The translations under genes and the position numbers were made by a program. From Alphaproteobacteria bacterium (GTDB lineage: Bacteria > Pseudomonadota > Alphaproteobacteria > SHVP01): a stretch of 5,806 nt of DNA. The notes below the pieces were generated by a model, which was given only the letters and a program-made list of their open reading frames with translations, ran no database searches and had not been told where the DNA came from. Shown here piece after piece: positions 1-5,591 of this stretch. Each line of letters begins with the position of its first letter. Within the stretch, counting starts at the first letter, position 1. Where the stretch lies: assembly GCA_026421105.1 (NCBI GenBank), contig JAPKDI010000096.1:1-5806 (forward strand), in the 5' to 3' direction.

Positions 1-851
1 GCCGGGTTGTAGCCTGTACGCCACCAATCAACGGCAAGCTGCCGGCCGAAACCATTACCGCGATGCACTTCGCGGGGGCGGACGAAATTCACATTCTCGG
101 GGGTGTTCAGGCAGTGGCCGCCATGGCGATTGGCACTGAGACCATTGCGCCCGTCGACATGATCGTTGGGCCCGGCAATGCATTCGTCGCGGAAGCTAAG
201 AGGCAGCTCTTTGGCCGGGTCGGGATCGACCTTCTCGCCGGTCCCACCGAGACACTCATCATCGCGGACGAAACGTCCGACGCGGAGATGTGCGCGACCG
301 ATTTGTTGGGCCAAGCCGAACACGGGCCTAATTCACCAGCGATTTTGTTGACCACATCGCGCGCCTTGGCCGAGTCGGTGCCCGGCGAGATCGCGCGCCA
401 GTTGAAGACACTGGAGACTGCCGATGTCGCCAGCGTGGCATGGGAAGAATATGGCCGGATCATCTTGTGCGACACAGTCGATGAGATGGTTAGCAAAGCC
501 GATGAGCTGGCGTCGGAACACGTTCAGGTGTTGACGGTCGATCCGCAATACTTCCTCGATAACATGAAGAATTACGGCGCGCTGTTCCTCGGCAAGGAAA
601 CCAACGTGGCCTATGGCGACAAGGTGATCGGTACCAACCACACGCTACCGACGCGGGGCGCTGCTCGCTACACTGGCGGGTTGTGGGTCGGCAAGTTCAT
701 CAAAACCGTGACCTACCAACGCTGCACTGAAGAGGCGAGCGTACTAATCGGCGAATACTGCTCGCGGCTTTGTGCGATCGAGAATTTCGCTGGACACAAA
801 GCGCAGGCTGACCTGCGCGTCACCCGCTACGGTAAGAAGGCCGCTGGGTAA
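1..851 (+). CDS. HisD-family NAD-dependent dehydrogenase, 3' part (HpsN-like; possibly not histidinol dehydrogenase)
   Basis: The reading frame is open from position 3 to the TAA at 849-851, giving 282 visible codons. The family is about 430 residues long, so roughly 150 N-terminal residues lie off the left edge. The first in-window ATG (63) is internal, because conserved family sequence (VVACTPP, NGKLP) precedes it. HisD family members oxidise an alcohol to an acid in two NAD-dependent steps at a zinc site. The zinc ligands known from E. coli HisD have counterparts here: Gln (codon 312) and His (321) in QAEHG, Asp (618) in YGDK, and His (795) in AGHK. The catalytic Glu-His pair (516-521, ASEHV) and a Glu five residues before the last His are also kept. 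However, the [20 protein letters not shown] and YTGGL stretches resemble sulfopropanediol dehydrogenase HpsN more than biosynthetic HisD, which has AGPSE. No other his gene is visible. Family assignment is firm; the substrate is inference. Confidence 0.9.
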   Translation, partial: RVVACTPPINGKLPAETITAMHFAGADEIHILGGVQAVAAMAIGTETIAPVDMIVGPGNAFVAEAKRQLFGRVGIDLLAGPTETLIIADETSDAEMCATDLLGQAEHGPNSPAILLTTSRALAESVPGEIARQLKTLETADVASVAWEEYGRIILCDTVDEMVSKADELASEHVQVLTVDPQYFLDNMKNYGALFLGKETNVAYGDKVIGTNHTLPTRGAARYTGGLWVGKFIKTVTYQRCTEEASVLIGEYCSRLCAIENFAGHKAQADLRVTRYGKKAAG

Positions 852-952
852 TGACACGGCGCGCGTGTGCGGCAATTGCTCGGCTGCAAAGGCGAAATAT
901 GGGCGCCCGATTCAGGCACCGACACATTGGCCGTCTGCCGGATCGGCGATAA

Positions 953-1705
953 ATGAGTACACCTCTCGCGGGCAAAATTGCGGTGGTTACGGGCGGTAGC
1001 CGTGGCATTGGCGCTGCAACAGCGCAAGCTCTCGCCGAAGCCGGGGCAACTGTCGTGCTCACCCACCGCGATAGCGGCGATGCCGCCGACGCCGTGGCAG
1101 CGGGCCTCCCTGGTGCTGGGCATCGCGCGGTTCAAGCTTCGGTAACCGATAGCGCTTCATTGAATGCGCTCGCCGCCGACATCGCCACCAAAGAAGGGCG
1201 TGTCGATGTGCTGGTCAATAATGCGGGTTGGAGCCGAGTGATCGCCCATGGCGATCTTGATGCGCTGGATGACGAGACCTTTGATCACATCATGAGGACA
1301 AATGTGCGCGGCACCTTTGCCTGCGTGCGCGCGTTCGGCACGCTCTTGGCAGAGGACGACGGTGGTGTTGTCGTAAATCTCTCCTCAGTTGCGGCGCAGA
1401 TTCACTTTGGATCGAACATCGCGTATTGCGCCTCAAAGGCAGCCATCGAGTCACTAACTATGACTTTGGCCCGTGCAATGGCCCCAGATGTGCGTGTGGT
1501 TGCGGTGGCGCCGGGCGTTGTCGATACCGATTTTACGCGCGCCTGGGACCCGGCGGTTCGTGACGCGCAGACAGCGGCGACCCCATTGCGGCGGTTCGCA
1601 ACACCAGAAGAGGTCGGTGAAGCGATCTTGGCCGCGGTCGTGCATTTCCCGCATACCACCGGGGCTGTGTTCCCCATCGACGGCGGGCGGCCGCTCGGGA
1701 CTTAG
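953..1705 (+). CDS. Classical short-chain dehydrogenase/reductase (SDR)
   Basis: This is a complete 250-residue protein, the usual length for a classical SDR, and probably a cytosolic NAD(P)-dependent alcohol or ketone oxidoreductase. The Rossmann motif TGGSRGIG is at residues 13-20 and NNAG at 89-92. The catalytic tetrad is N117, S145, Y158 and K162 (YCASK), followed by the PG motif at 187-188. The residue after strand beta-2 is not acidic (THRD, residues 37-40), and Arg17 lies in the glycine loop; both favour NADP(H), which is inference. The start is certain because an in-frame TAA (950-952) directly precedes the ATG. The Shine-Dalgarno sequence is weak. It lies 101 bp after the HisD-like gene on the same strand, so the two may be co-transcribed. 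Its stop overlaps that of the opposite-strand gene. FabG-type reductase is an alternative label; the substrate is unknown. Confidence 0.93.
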   Translation: MSTPLAGKIAVVTGGSRGIGAATAQALAEAGATVVLTHRDSGDAADAVAAGLPGAGHRAVQASVTDSASLNALAADIATKEGRVDVLVNNAGWSRVIAHGDLDALDDETFDHIMRTNVRGTFACVRAFGTLLAEDDGGVVVNLSSVAAQIHFGSNIAYCASKAAIESLTMTLARAMAPDVRVVAVAPGVVDTDFTRAWDPAVRDAQTAATPLRRFATPEEVGEAILAAVVHFPHTTGAVFPIDGGRPLGT

Positions 1706-2643
1706 TCGCCAAGACGCTCGGCGGCTTCTTTCTTGTGTCGCGCCAACGCCATCAGACGACGATCGCGCCACTGCTGACGTTCGACATGCTTATCTAGAGA
1801 TAACAGCGCACGACGATCCTTGGTCGCCTGCCCGAAGAGCTTCTCGTCCCACGGCCGGGCGTCGTTCTCTTTTGCTACTTGGTGATAGATCGGTCCGTAG
1901 CGCCCACAGTAATCCGGCACACCCGCCGGCGCGTTTAGATCAATCGTTTCCATCGGCCCCATAAAGGACCAGCGCAGGCCAAGCCCGTGCTTGACGGTTT
2001 TGTCGAGGTCTTCGGTCGATACAAAGCCATCGGCGACGAGCCGCATTGCTTCGTTCAACAGAGCTCCTTGGAGGCGGTTGAGAATAAAACCGTCGATCTC
2101 CTTCAAAACGGTGATGGGCTGTTGACCGACCGCCACCATCAGCGCGCGAACCTTGGCAACGCAGGCTTGGTCTGTCCACGGCGCGGGCGCCAACTCGACG
2201 AGCGGCACGACGCTGGGCGGGTTGACGGGGTGAGCGACCAACACGCGGTGGCGTCCCTTGAGGTGCTCGCTGAACTCCGAGGCGCGAATGCCGGAGGTCG
2301 AACTGCCTATAATGGTGTCAGCAGGCGCGACCGTATCCATCTGCGCATAGAGGTCGCGCTTGAGTTCTAGATCCTCCGGCGCGCTTTCTTGGGCGTAAAC
2401 CGCGTCTTTGAGGGCGGCAGCAAGATCAGTGGTTGCGGTGATACGCCCCAAGATGGCCTGTGCGTCTTCCTCGACGAGCCCCTCGCGATTAAGGTCGTTC
2501 GCCGCCCCGGCAATCAGAACCAGCGCATTTTCAAGCACGCCTGCATCGGTGTCATAAAGCGTGACCGCACGGCCGGCGCGGGCAAAAACGACGGCCCAGG
2601 CGCGCCCCACCATTCCGGCCCCGATGACTGCTACTTTTTCCAT
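1702..2643 (-). CDS. 3-hydroxyacyl-CoA dehydrogenase superfamily protein, lambda-crystallin / L-gulonate 3-dehydrogenase-like
   Basis: The protein has 313 residues, typical for the lambda-crystallin branch. The N-terminal Rossmann domain starts VAVIGAGMVG, with the glycines of GxGxxG at 8, 10 and 13. Asp31 at the end of beta-2 indicates NAD rather than NADP. By analogy with human HADH (Ser137, His158, Glu170, Asn208), the active site is Ser115 or Ser117, His138 in AHPVNPP, Glu150 in VPLVELAP, and Asn189 in FILNRLQ. The helical C-terminal domain carries GLGLRWSFMGPMETIDLN (about 220-237), characteristic of CRYL1-like enzymes. These oxidise free 3-hydroxy acids such as L-gulonate, or related substrates such as carnitine, rather than standard fatty acyl-CoA. 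The frame is open upstream to an ATG at 2733, but the ATG at 2643 is preferred. It follows a strong purine-rich Shine-Dalgarno and begins exactly at the conserved Rossmann strand. The exact substrate is unknown. Confidence 0.92.
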   Translation of the reverse strand: MEKVAVIGAGMVGRAWAVVFARAGRAVTLYDTDAGVLENALVLIAGAANDLNREGLVEEDAQAILGRITATTDLAAALKDAVYAQESAPEDLELKRDLYAQMDTVAPADTIIGSSTSGIRASEFSEHLKGRHRVLVAHPVNPPSVVPLVELAPAPWTDQACVAKVRALMVAVGQQPITVLKEIDGFILNRLQGALLNEAMRLVADGFVSTEDLDKTVKHGLGLRWSFMGPMETIDLNAPAGVPDYCGRYGPIYHQVAKENDARPWDEKLFGQATKDRRALLSLDKHVERQQWRDRRLMALARHKKEAAERLGD

Positions 2644-2787
2644 GTGCCCTCCCCTCGCCGCAGCCACGCCGCGCGCTTTGTCAGTACTGGTAGTATCTAA
2701 CACACCGCTTGCACCCCTGCGGGCAATCAACATTTCGCCAACCGCGTGATAGCCTGGGCAATATCAACGAGAAAAACAGGACTTTGC
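2644..2787. promoter_or_regulatory. Divergent intergenic promoter region with a small dyad
   Basis: These 144 bp separate the minus-strand dehydrogenase from the plus-strand leuCD-like operon and must hold both promoters unless transcription starts elsewhere. Two overlapping dyads are visible: CAGTACTG (2682-2689, a perfect 8-bp palindrome) and TACTGGTAGTA (2685-2695, 4-bp arms around GGT). They could form an operator, but the arms are short. A TTGCAC (2709-2714) resembles a -35 box, but no good -10 sits at the right distance, so I do not call a specific promoter. An AGGA at 2778-2781, six bases before the ATG at 2788, is a plausible Shine-Dalgarno for the LeuC-like gene. Confidence 0.4.
2647..2656 (-). 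promoter_or_regulatory. Ribosome binding site deciding the start at 2643
   Basis: Read on the minus strand, GAGGGGAGGG ends three bases before the ATG at 2643. It contains good anti-16S complementarity (GAGG, GGAGG). It supports this start over the ATG at 2733, which would add 30 residues of unconserved sequence ahead of the Rossmann fold. Confidence 0.7.
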
Positions 2788-4200
2788 ATGAGCCACCCGC
2801 GCACGCTCTTTCAGAAAATATGGGACGACCACGAGATTCGCGACTTCGGCAACGGGTATTCGTTGCTGCATGTCGACCGCGATATCATGCACGACCTTTT
2901 GGGGTCGCTGGTATTCGAACCGCTCGACAAACGCGGGATGAAAATGCCGAACCCGGAGTTGCACTTCGCGACGATGGATCATGGCATCGAAACGGAGTTC
3001 GGCCGTACGGATGAGACGAAGATCGCGGGCGGCAAAGCCGGTGTGCAGGGATTACGACGCAAGTGCGAGGAATACGGCATCACGCTGTTCGATCTGGGCG
3101 ACGACCGCCAAGGTATCGTGCACGTCTTCGCTCCAGAGCAAGGAATCGCGTTACCCGGCAGCACGTTGATCTGCGGTGATTCACATACCTCAACGATCGG
3201 GGGTCTGGGCGTCCTGGCGTGGGGCGTCGGGCTGACCGAGATTGAACACGTGTTAGCGACCCAAACCATCGTGGCGCAAAAACCCAAGACCATGCGGATC
3301 ACTTTTGAAGGCAACGTCGCACCGGGCGTCACCGCCAAAGACATGATCCTCTACACAATCGGCCAACTCGGCGCGAACGCGGGCAATGGCCATGTTGTGG
3401 AGTATGCCGGCGAAGCGGTCCGCGCATTATCGATCGAGGCGCGGCTGACAATGGCTAACATGTCCATCGAAATGGCCGCGCGGTACGGCATGATCGCAGC
3501 TGACGACACGACGTTCGAATACCTCAAAGGCCGCCCCTTCTCGCCCAAAGGCGAACAGTGGGACCAAGCGGTGGCGTACTGGCGCACGTTGCCGACAGAC
3601 GACGGCGCTGTTTTCGACCGCGAAGAGATCATTGATGCGACCAAGATCGGACCCATGATCACCTGGGGCACCAGCCCGCAGGATGTGATCGGGGTGGACG
3701 GCTATGTGCCGGACCCCATCAAGGCCGGCGACGCCGATAAGAAGGCCTACCTTGAACGCGCCCTTGCCTATACCGGGCTTACCCCCGGCGCAGCCATCGA
3801 GGACACGCCAATCGATGTTGCCTTCATCGGTTCGTGCACTAACGCACGCATTTCCGACCTGCGTGCCGCGGCGAGCATTCTGAAAGGCCGCAAGGTTGCC
3901 GACGGCATTCAGGCCTGGTGTGTACCGGGATCGGGCCTTGTGAAGAAAGAAGCCGAAGCCGAAGGGCTCGACAAAATCTTCAAAGACGCGGGCTTTGAGT
4001 GGCGCGAACCGGGCTGCTCCATGTGCGTCTCACTGGGCGGCGATAAGTTCAAGCAGGGTGGTCGAGCTATCTCGTCGACCAACCGGAACTTTGAAAACCG
4101 GCAGGGCGTCGGGGTACGCACGCATCTGGCGAGCCCCGAAATGGTCGCGGCCGCCGCCGTTACCGGCAAGATCACCGACATCCGAAAACTGGCGAGCTAG
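2788..4200 (+). CDS. leuC: LeuC-type 3-isopropylmalate dehydratase large subunit (probable paralogue)
   Basis: This 470-residue protein matches the usual LeuC length of about 466-470. It is the iron-sulfur subunit of an aconitase-superfamily hydro-lyase, cytosolic, acting as a heterodimer with the small subunit encoded next. The three [4Fe-4S] cysteines are C350 (FIGSCTNARISD), C410 and C413 (PGCSMC). Other family blocks are ATMDH (61-65), GDSHTST (130-136), EIEHVLATQT (151-160), GHVVEYAGEA (201-210), WGTSP (293-297) and NRNFENRQG (432-440). The start at 2788 is preferred over an upstream in-frame ATG at 2746 because the family begins with the TLFQKIWDDH block and an AGGA lies six bases upstream. 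Some conserved positions differ from textbook LeuC: STIGGLG replaces STHGAFG, and CVSLGGD replaces the usual C(L/A)xMNxD. It could be true LeuC, or a dehydratase for a related acid such as 2-methylmalate, citraconate or dimethylmalate. Confidence 0.92.
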   Translation: MSHPRTLFQKIWDDHEIRDFGNGYSLLHVDRDIMHDLLGSLVFEPLDKRGMKMPNPELHFATMDHGIETEFGRTDETKIAGGKAGVQGLRRKCEEYGITLFDLGDDRQGIVHVFAPEQGIALPGSTLICGDSHTSTIGGLGVLAWGVGLTEIEHVLATQTIVAQKPKTMRITFEGNVAPGVTAKDMILYTIGQLGANAGNGHVVEYAGEAVRALSIEARLTMANMSIEMAARYGMIAADDTTFEYLKGRPFSPKGEQWDQAVAYWRTLPTDDGAVFDREEIIDATKIGPMITWGTSPQDVIGVDGYVPDPIKAGDADKKAYLERALAYTGLTPGAAIEDTPIDVAFIGSCTNARISDLRAAASILKGRKVADGIQAWCVPGSGLVKKEAEAEGLDKIFKDAGFEWREPGCSMCVSLGGDKFKQGGRAISSTNRNFENRQGVGVRTHLASPEMVAAAAVTGKITDIRKLAS

Positions 4201-4202
4201 AC

Positions 4203-4829
4203 ATGACCGAGAGCTTTACCACCCTCACCGGGACCGCCGTCCCGTTGCTGCGGAACAACATCGACACCGACGCCATTTTGCCGAGCCGGTTCCTGACCCG
4301 GATCAATGAAACCGGTAAGGACGGCTTTGGCGGATTTCTATTTGGCGATTGGCGCTACGAGAAAGACGAGAAAACGCCCAAGCCAGATTTCGTGCTGAAT
4401 GCGCCGCATTACTCGGACGCCAAGATATTGCTGGCGCGCGACAACTTCGGGTGCGGCTCGTCGCGGGAGCACGCGGTATGGGCGTTGAAAGGTTTCGGCA
4501 TTCGCTGCGTGATCGCGCCGTCGTTTGGCGAGATTTTTTTCAACAACTGCTTCAAGAACATGGTGCTGCCGCTGGTCCTAGACCAAGCCTCCATTGAGGC
4601 GATTTCTGCACAGATCGCCGAGGGGCAACGCGAGGTATCTGTCGACCTCAAAGCGCAAACGGTCACCGCACCAGATGGCACGACGTACACATTTGAGATC
4701 GACGCCGCGCGCAAGGACGCCTTACTGAAGGGTCTAGATGCGATCGGTGTCACTCTTGACGGGTGGGACCAGATCAAAGCCTGGCAGGATACCGACCGCG
4801 CAAAACGACCTTGGAACTACTTGGACTGA
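4203..4829 (+). CDS. leuD: LeuD-type 3-isopropylmalate dehydratase small subunit (probable paralogue)
   Basis: This 208-residue swivelling-domain subunit completes the hydro-lyase active site with the LeuC-like partner. Conserved blocks are NIDTDAILPSRFL (19-31), FLFGDWRY (45-52), PDFVLN (61-66) and the hallmark NFGCGSSREHAVWAL (81-95), then IAPSFGEIFFNNCFKN (104-119). The ATG lies 2 bp after the leuC stop with only a weak Shine-Dalgarno, so translation is probably coupled. The substrate-recognition loop after FL reads TRINETGKDGFG. E. coli LeuD has QKVTRTGFG there, so an Arg is replaced by Glu and about three residues are inserted. The C-terminus (GWDQIKAWQDTDRAKRPW) also departs from the usual LeuD ending. 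These changes point to altered specificity, but this was judged from memory of the family and not from an alignment. Confidence 0.92.
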   Translation: MTESFTTLTGTAVPLLRNNIDTDAILPSRFLTRINETGKDGFGGFLFGDWRYEKDEKTPKPDFVLNAPHYSDAKILLARDNFGCGSSREHAVWALKGFGIRCVIAPSFGEIFFNNCFKNMVLPLVLDQASIEAISAQIAEGQREVSVDLKAQTVTAPDGTTYTFEIDAARKDALLKGLDAIGVTLDGWDQIKAWQDTDRAKRPWNYLD

Positions 4830-4832
4830 GCC

Positions 4833-5225
4833 ATGGGCGACCGCGACAAGTACGAGGCCGGATTTCGCAAGCTAGAAGAGATCGTAGGCACCAAGACCGC
4901 TGACGCCGCACTGAAGGCGTTCGACGACCTTGACCCGGATATCGGTCGTTTTCTTGCCGAATCGATCTACGGCGATCTTTACCAACGGCCGGGCGTCGAT
5001 TTGAAAACGCGGCAGCTATGCACCGTGGCAGCGTTAACCGCGATGGCCTCGTTCAAGCCGCACTTAAAAACCCACATCGACGGTGCGTTGAATGTTGGGG
5101 CGACTCCTGCAGAAATCATTGAAGTGATTTTGCAGATGGCCGCTTATGCCGGCTTCCCGGCAGCGACGTCGGGCCTGGCAGCAGCTCGCGAGGTTTTCGA
5201 AAAACGTGGCGTAAAACCACGCTAG
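4833..5225 (+). CDS. Carboxymuconolactone decarboxylase (CMD) family protein
   Basis: This is a 130-residue, all-helical protein of the size of PcaC-type gamma-carboxymuconolactone decarboxylase. The diagnostic region is residues 56-112: DLKTRQLCTVAALTAM, then HLKTHIDGALNVGATPAEIIEV with His81 at the position conserved in the family, then AAYAGFPAA. The CxxC redox pair of AhpD is absent, with only Cys63 present, so an AhpD-like peroxidase role is unlikely. The gene follows leuD by 3 bp and must be co-translated with the hydro-lyase, which suggests a role in the same pathway. That role could be a decarboxylation or lactone step, or an accessory binding function. No other protocatechuate (pca) gene is visible, so I do not assign pcaC. 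The family is clear; the reaction is unknown. Confidence 0.88.
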   Translation: MGDRDKYEAGFRKLEEIVGTKTADAALKAFDDLDPDIGRFLAESIYGDLYQRPGVDLKTRQLCTVAALTAMASFKPHLKTHIDGALNVGATPAEIIEVILQMAAYAGFPAATSGLAAAREVFEKRGVKPR

Positions 5226-5292
5226 ACGACTAGGGTGGTGCGATCTACGCCGCACAACAACCTATATCACCTAAAGTAAAGAGAGTTCAGCA

Positions 5293-5565
5293 ATGGACCT
5301 ACATTTGATCGTAAAATTGAAATCATCTTATGCGGCATGGCACGAACTATTTGTCAAAGACGCAGAAAATCGTGAGAAAATGTGTGACGAAAGTAAAACG
5401 CTTGTGGGTCAGGCGAATGATTCTACGGCGCTAGTAACACTATTTGATATGGATATGGAGGCAATGGGGGCAATGATGGCAGACCCTGAGTTCCAAAAGT
5501 TGATCGAGGATTATGTTGAGGAACATATCCCTTATTCGATTGCCCCACTAAATCCGCCTGCGTAG
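5293..5565 (+). CDS. Small protein of unknown function, probable ferredoxin-like alpha/beta (dimeric barrel) fold
   Basis: I do not recognise a named family with certainty. The 90 residues suggest a beta-alpha-beta-beta-alpha-beta order. This runs as strand HLIVKLK (4-10), helix from YAAWHELF to about 30, short strands near 36-40 and 45-52, helix about 55-75 (MEAMGAMMADPEFQKLIEDY), and a final strand near 79-85. That pattern, with the AW and late PEF(Q)K features, resembles small dimeric alpha/beta-barrel proteins such as antibiotic-biosynthesis-monooxygenase-like or DUF3764-like families. There is no signal peptide or membrane segment. AAGAGAG (5278-5284) serves as Shine-Dalgarno eight bases before the ATG. 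The gene is about 44% GC by hand count, well below its neighbours, and starts 67 bp after the CMD gene, so it may be a separate transcription unit or an acquired gene. The coding call is good; the function is unknown. Confidence 0.68.
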   Translation: MDLHLIVKLKSSYAAWHELFVKDAENREKMCDESKTLVGQANDSTALVTLFDMDMEAMGAMMADPEFQKLIEDYVEEHIPYSIAPLNPPA

Positions 5566-5591
5566 TTCACCACAAATCAAACACCTGAGAC

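Noticed and set aside
107..496. Minus-strand open frame of 129 codons
   Set aside because: It lies fully antisense to the strongly conserved HisD-family frame and has no recognisable protein pattern or Shine-Dalgarno.
854..868. Hairpin ACACG-GCGCG-CGTGT just after the HisD-like stop codon, as a possible terminator
   Set aside because: The stem is only 5 bp and no run of T follows, so it does not meet the pattern of an intrinsic terminator. The rest of the 101-bp gap up to the SDR shows no clear promoter.
1473..1964. Plus-strand open frame of 163 codons across the SDR/dehydrogenase junction
   Set aside because: It overlaps two well-supported genes, its translation is Arg/Ser/Pro-rich low-complexity sequence typical of a GC-rich shadow frame, and no family motif is visible.
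1987..2700. Plus-strand open frames (1987-2370 and 2389-2700) opposite the CRYL1-like gene
   Set aside because: Both are antisense shadows of a complete, motif-rich protein and neither carries recognisable motifs of its own.
2979..3671. Minus-strand open frames of 121 and 106 codons opposite leuC
   Set aside because: These are shadow frames opposite a conserved enzyme; stops are simply rare on this strand because of the coding bias of leuC.
5238..5255. Inverted repeat GTGCG / CGCAC after the CMD gene, as an operon terminator
   Set aside because: It has 5-bp arms around an 8-base loop and no T-tract; this is easily expected by chance.
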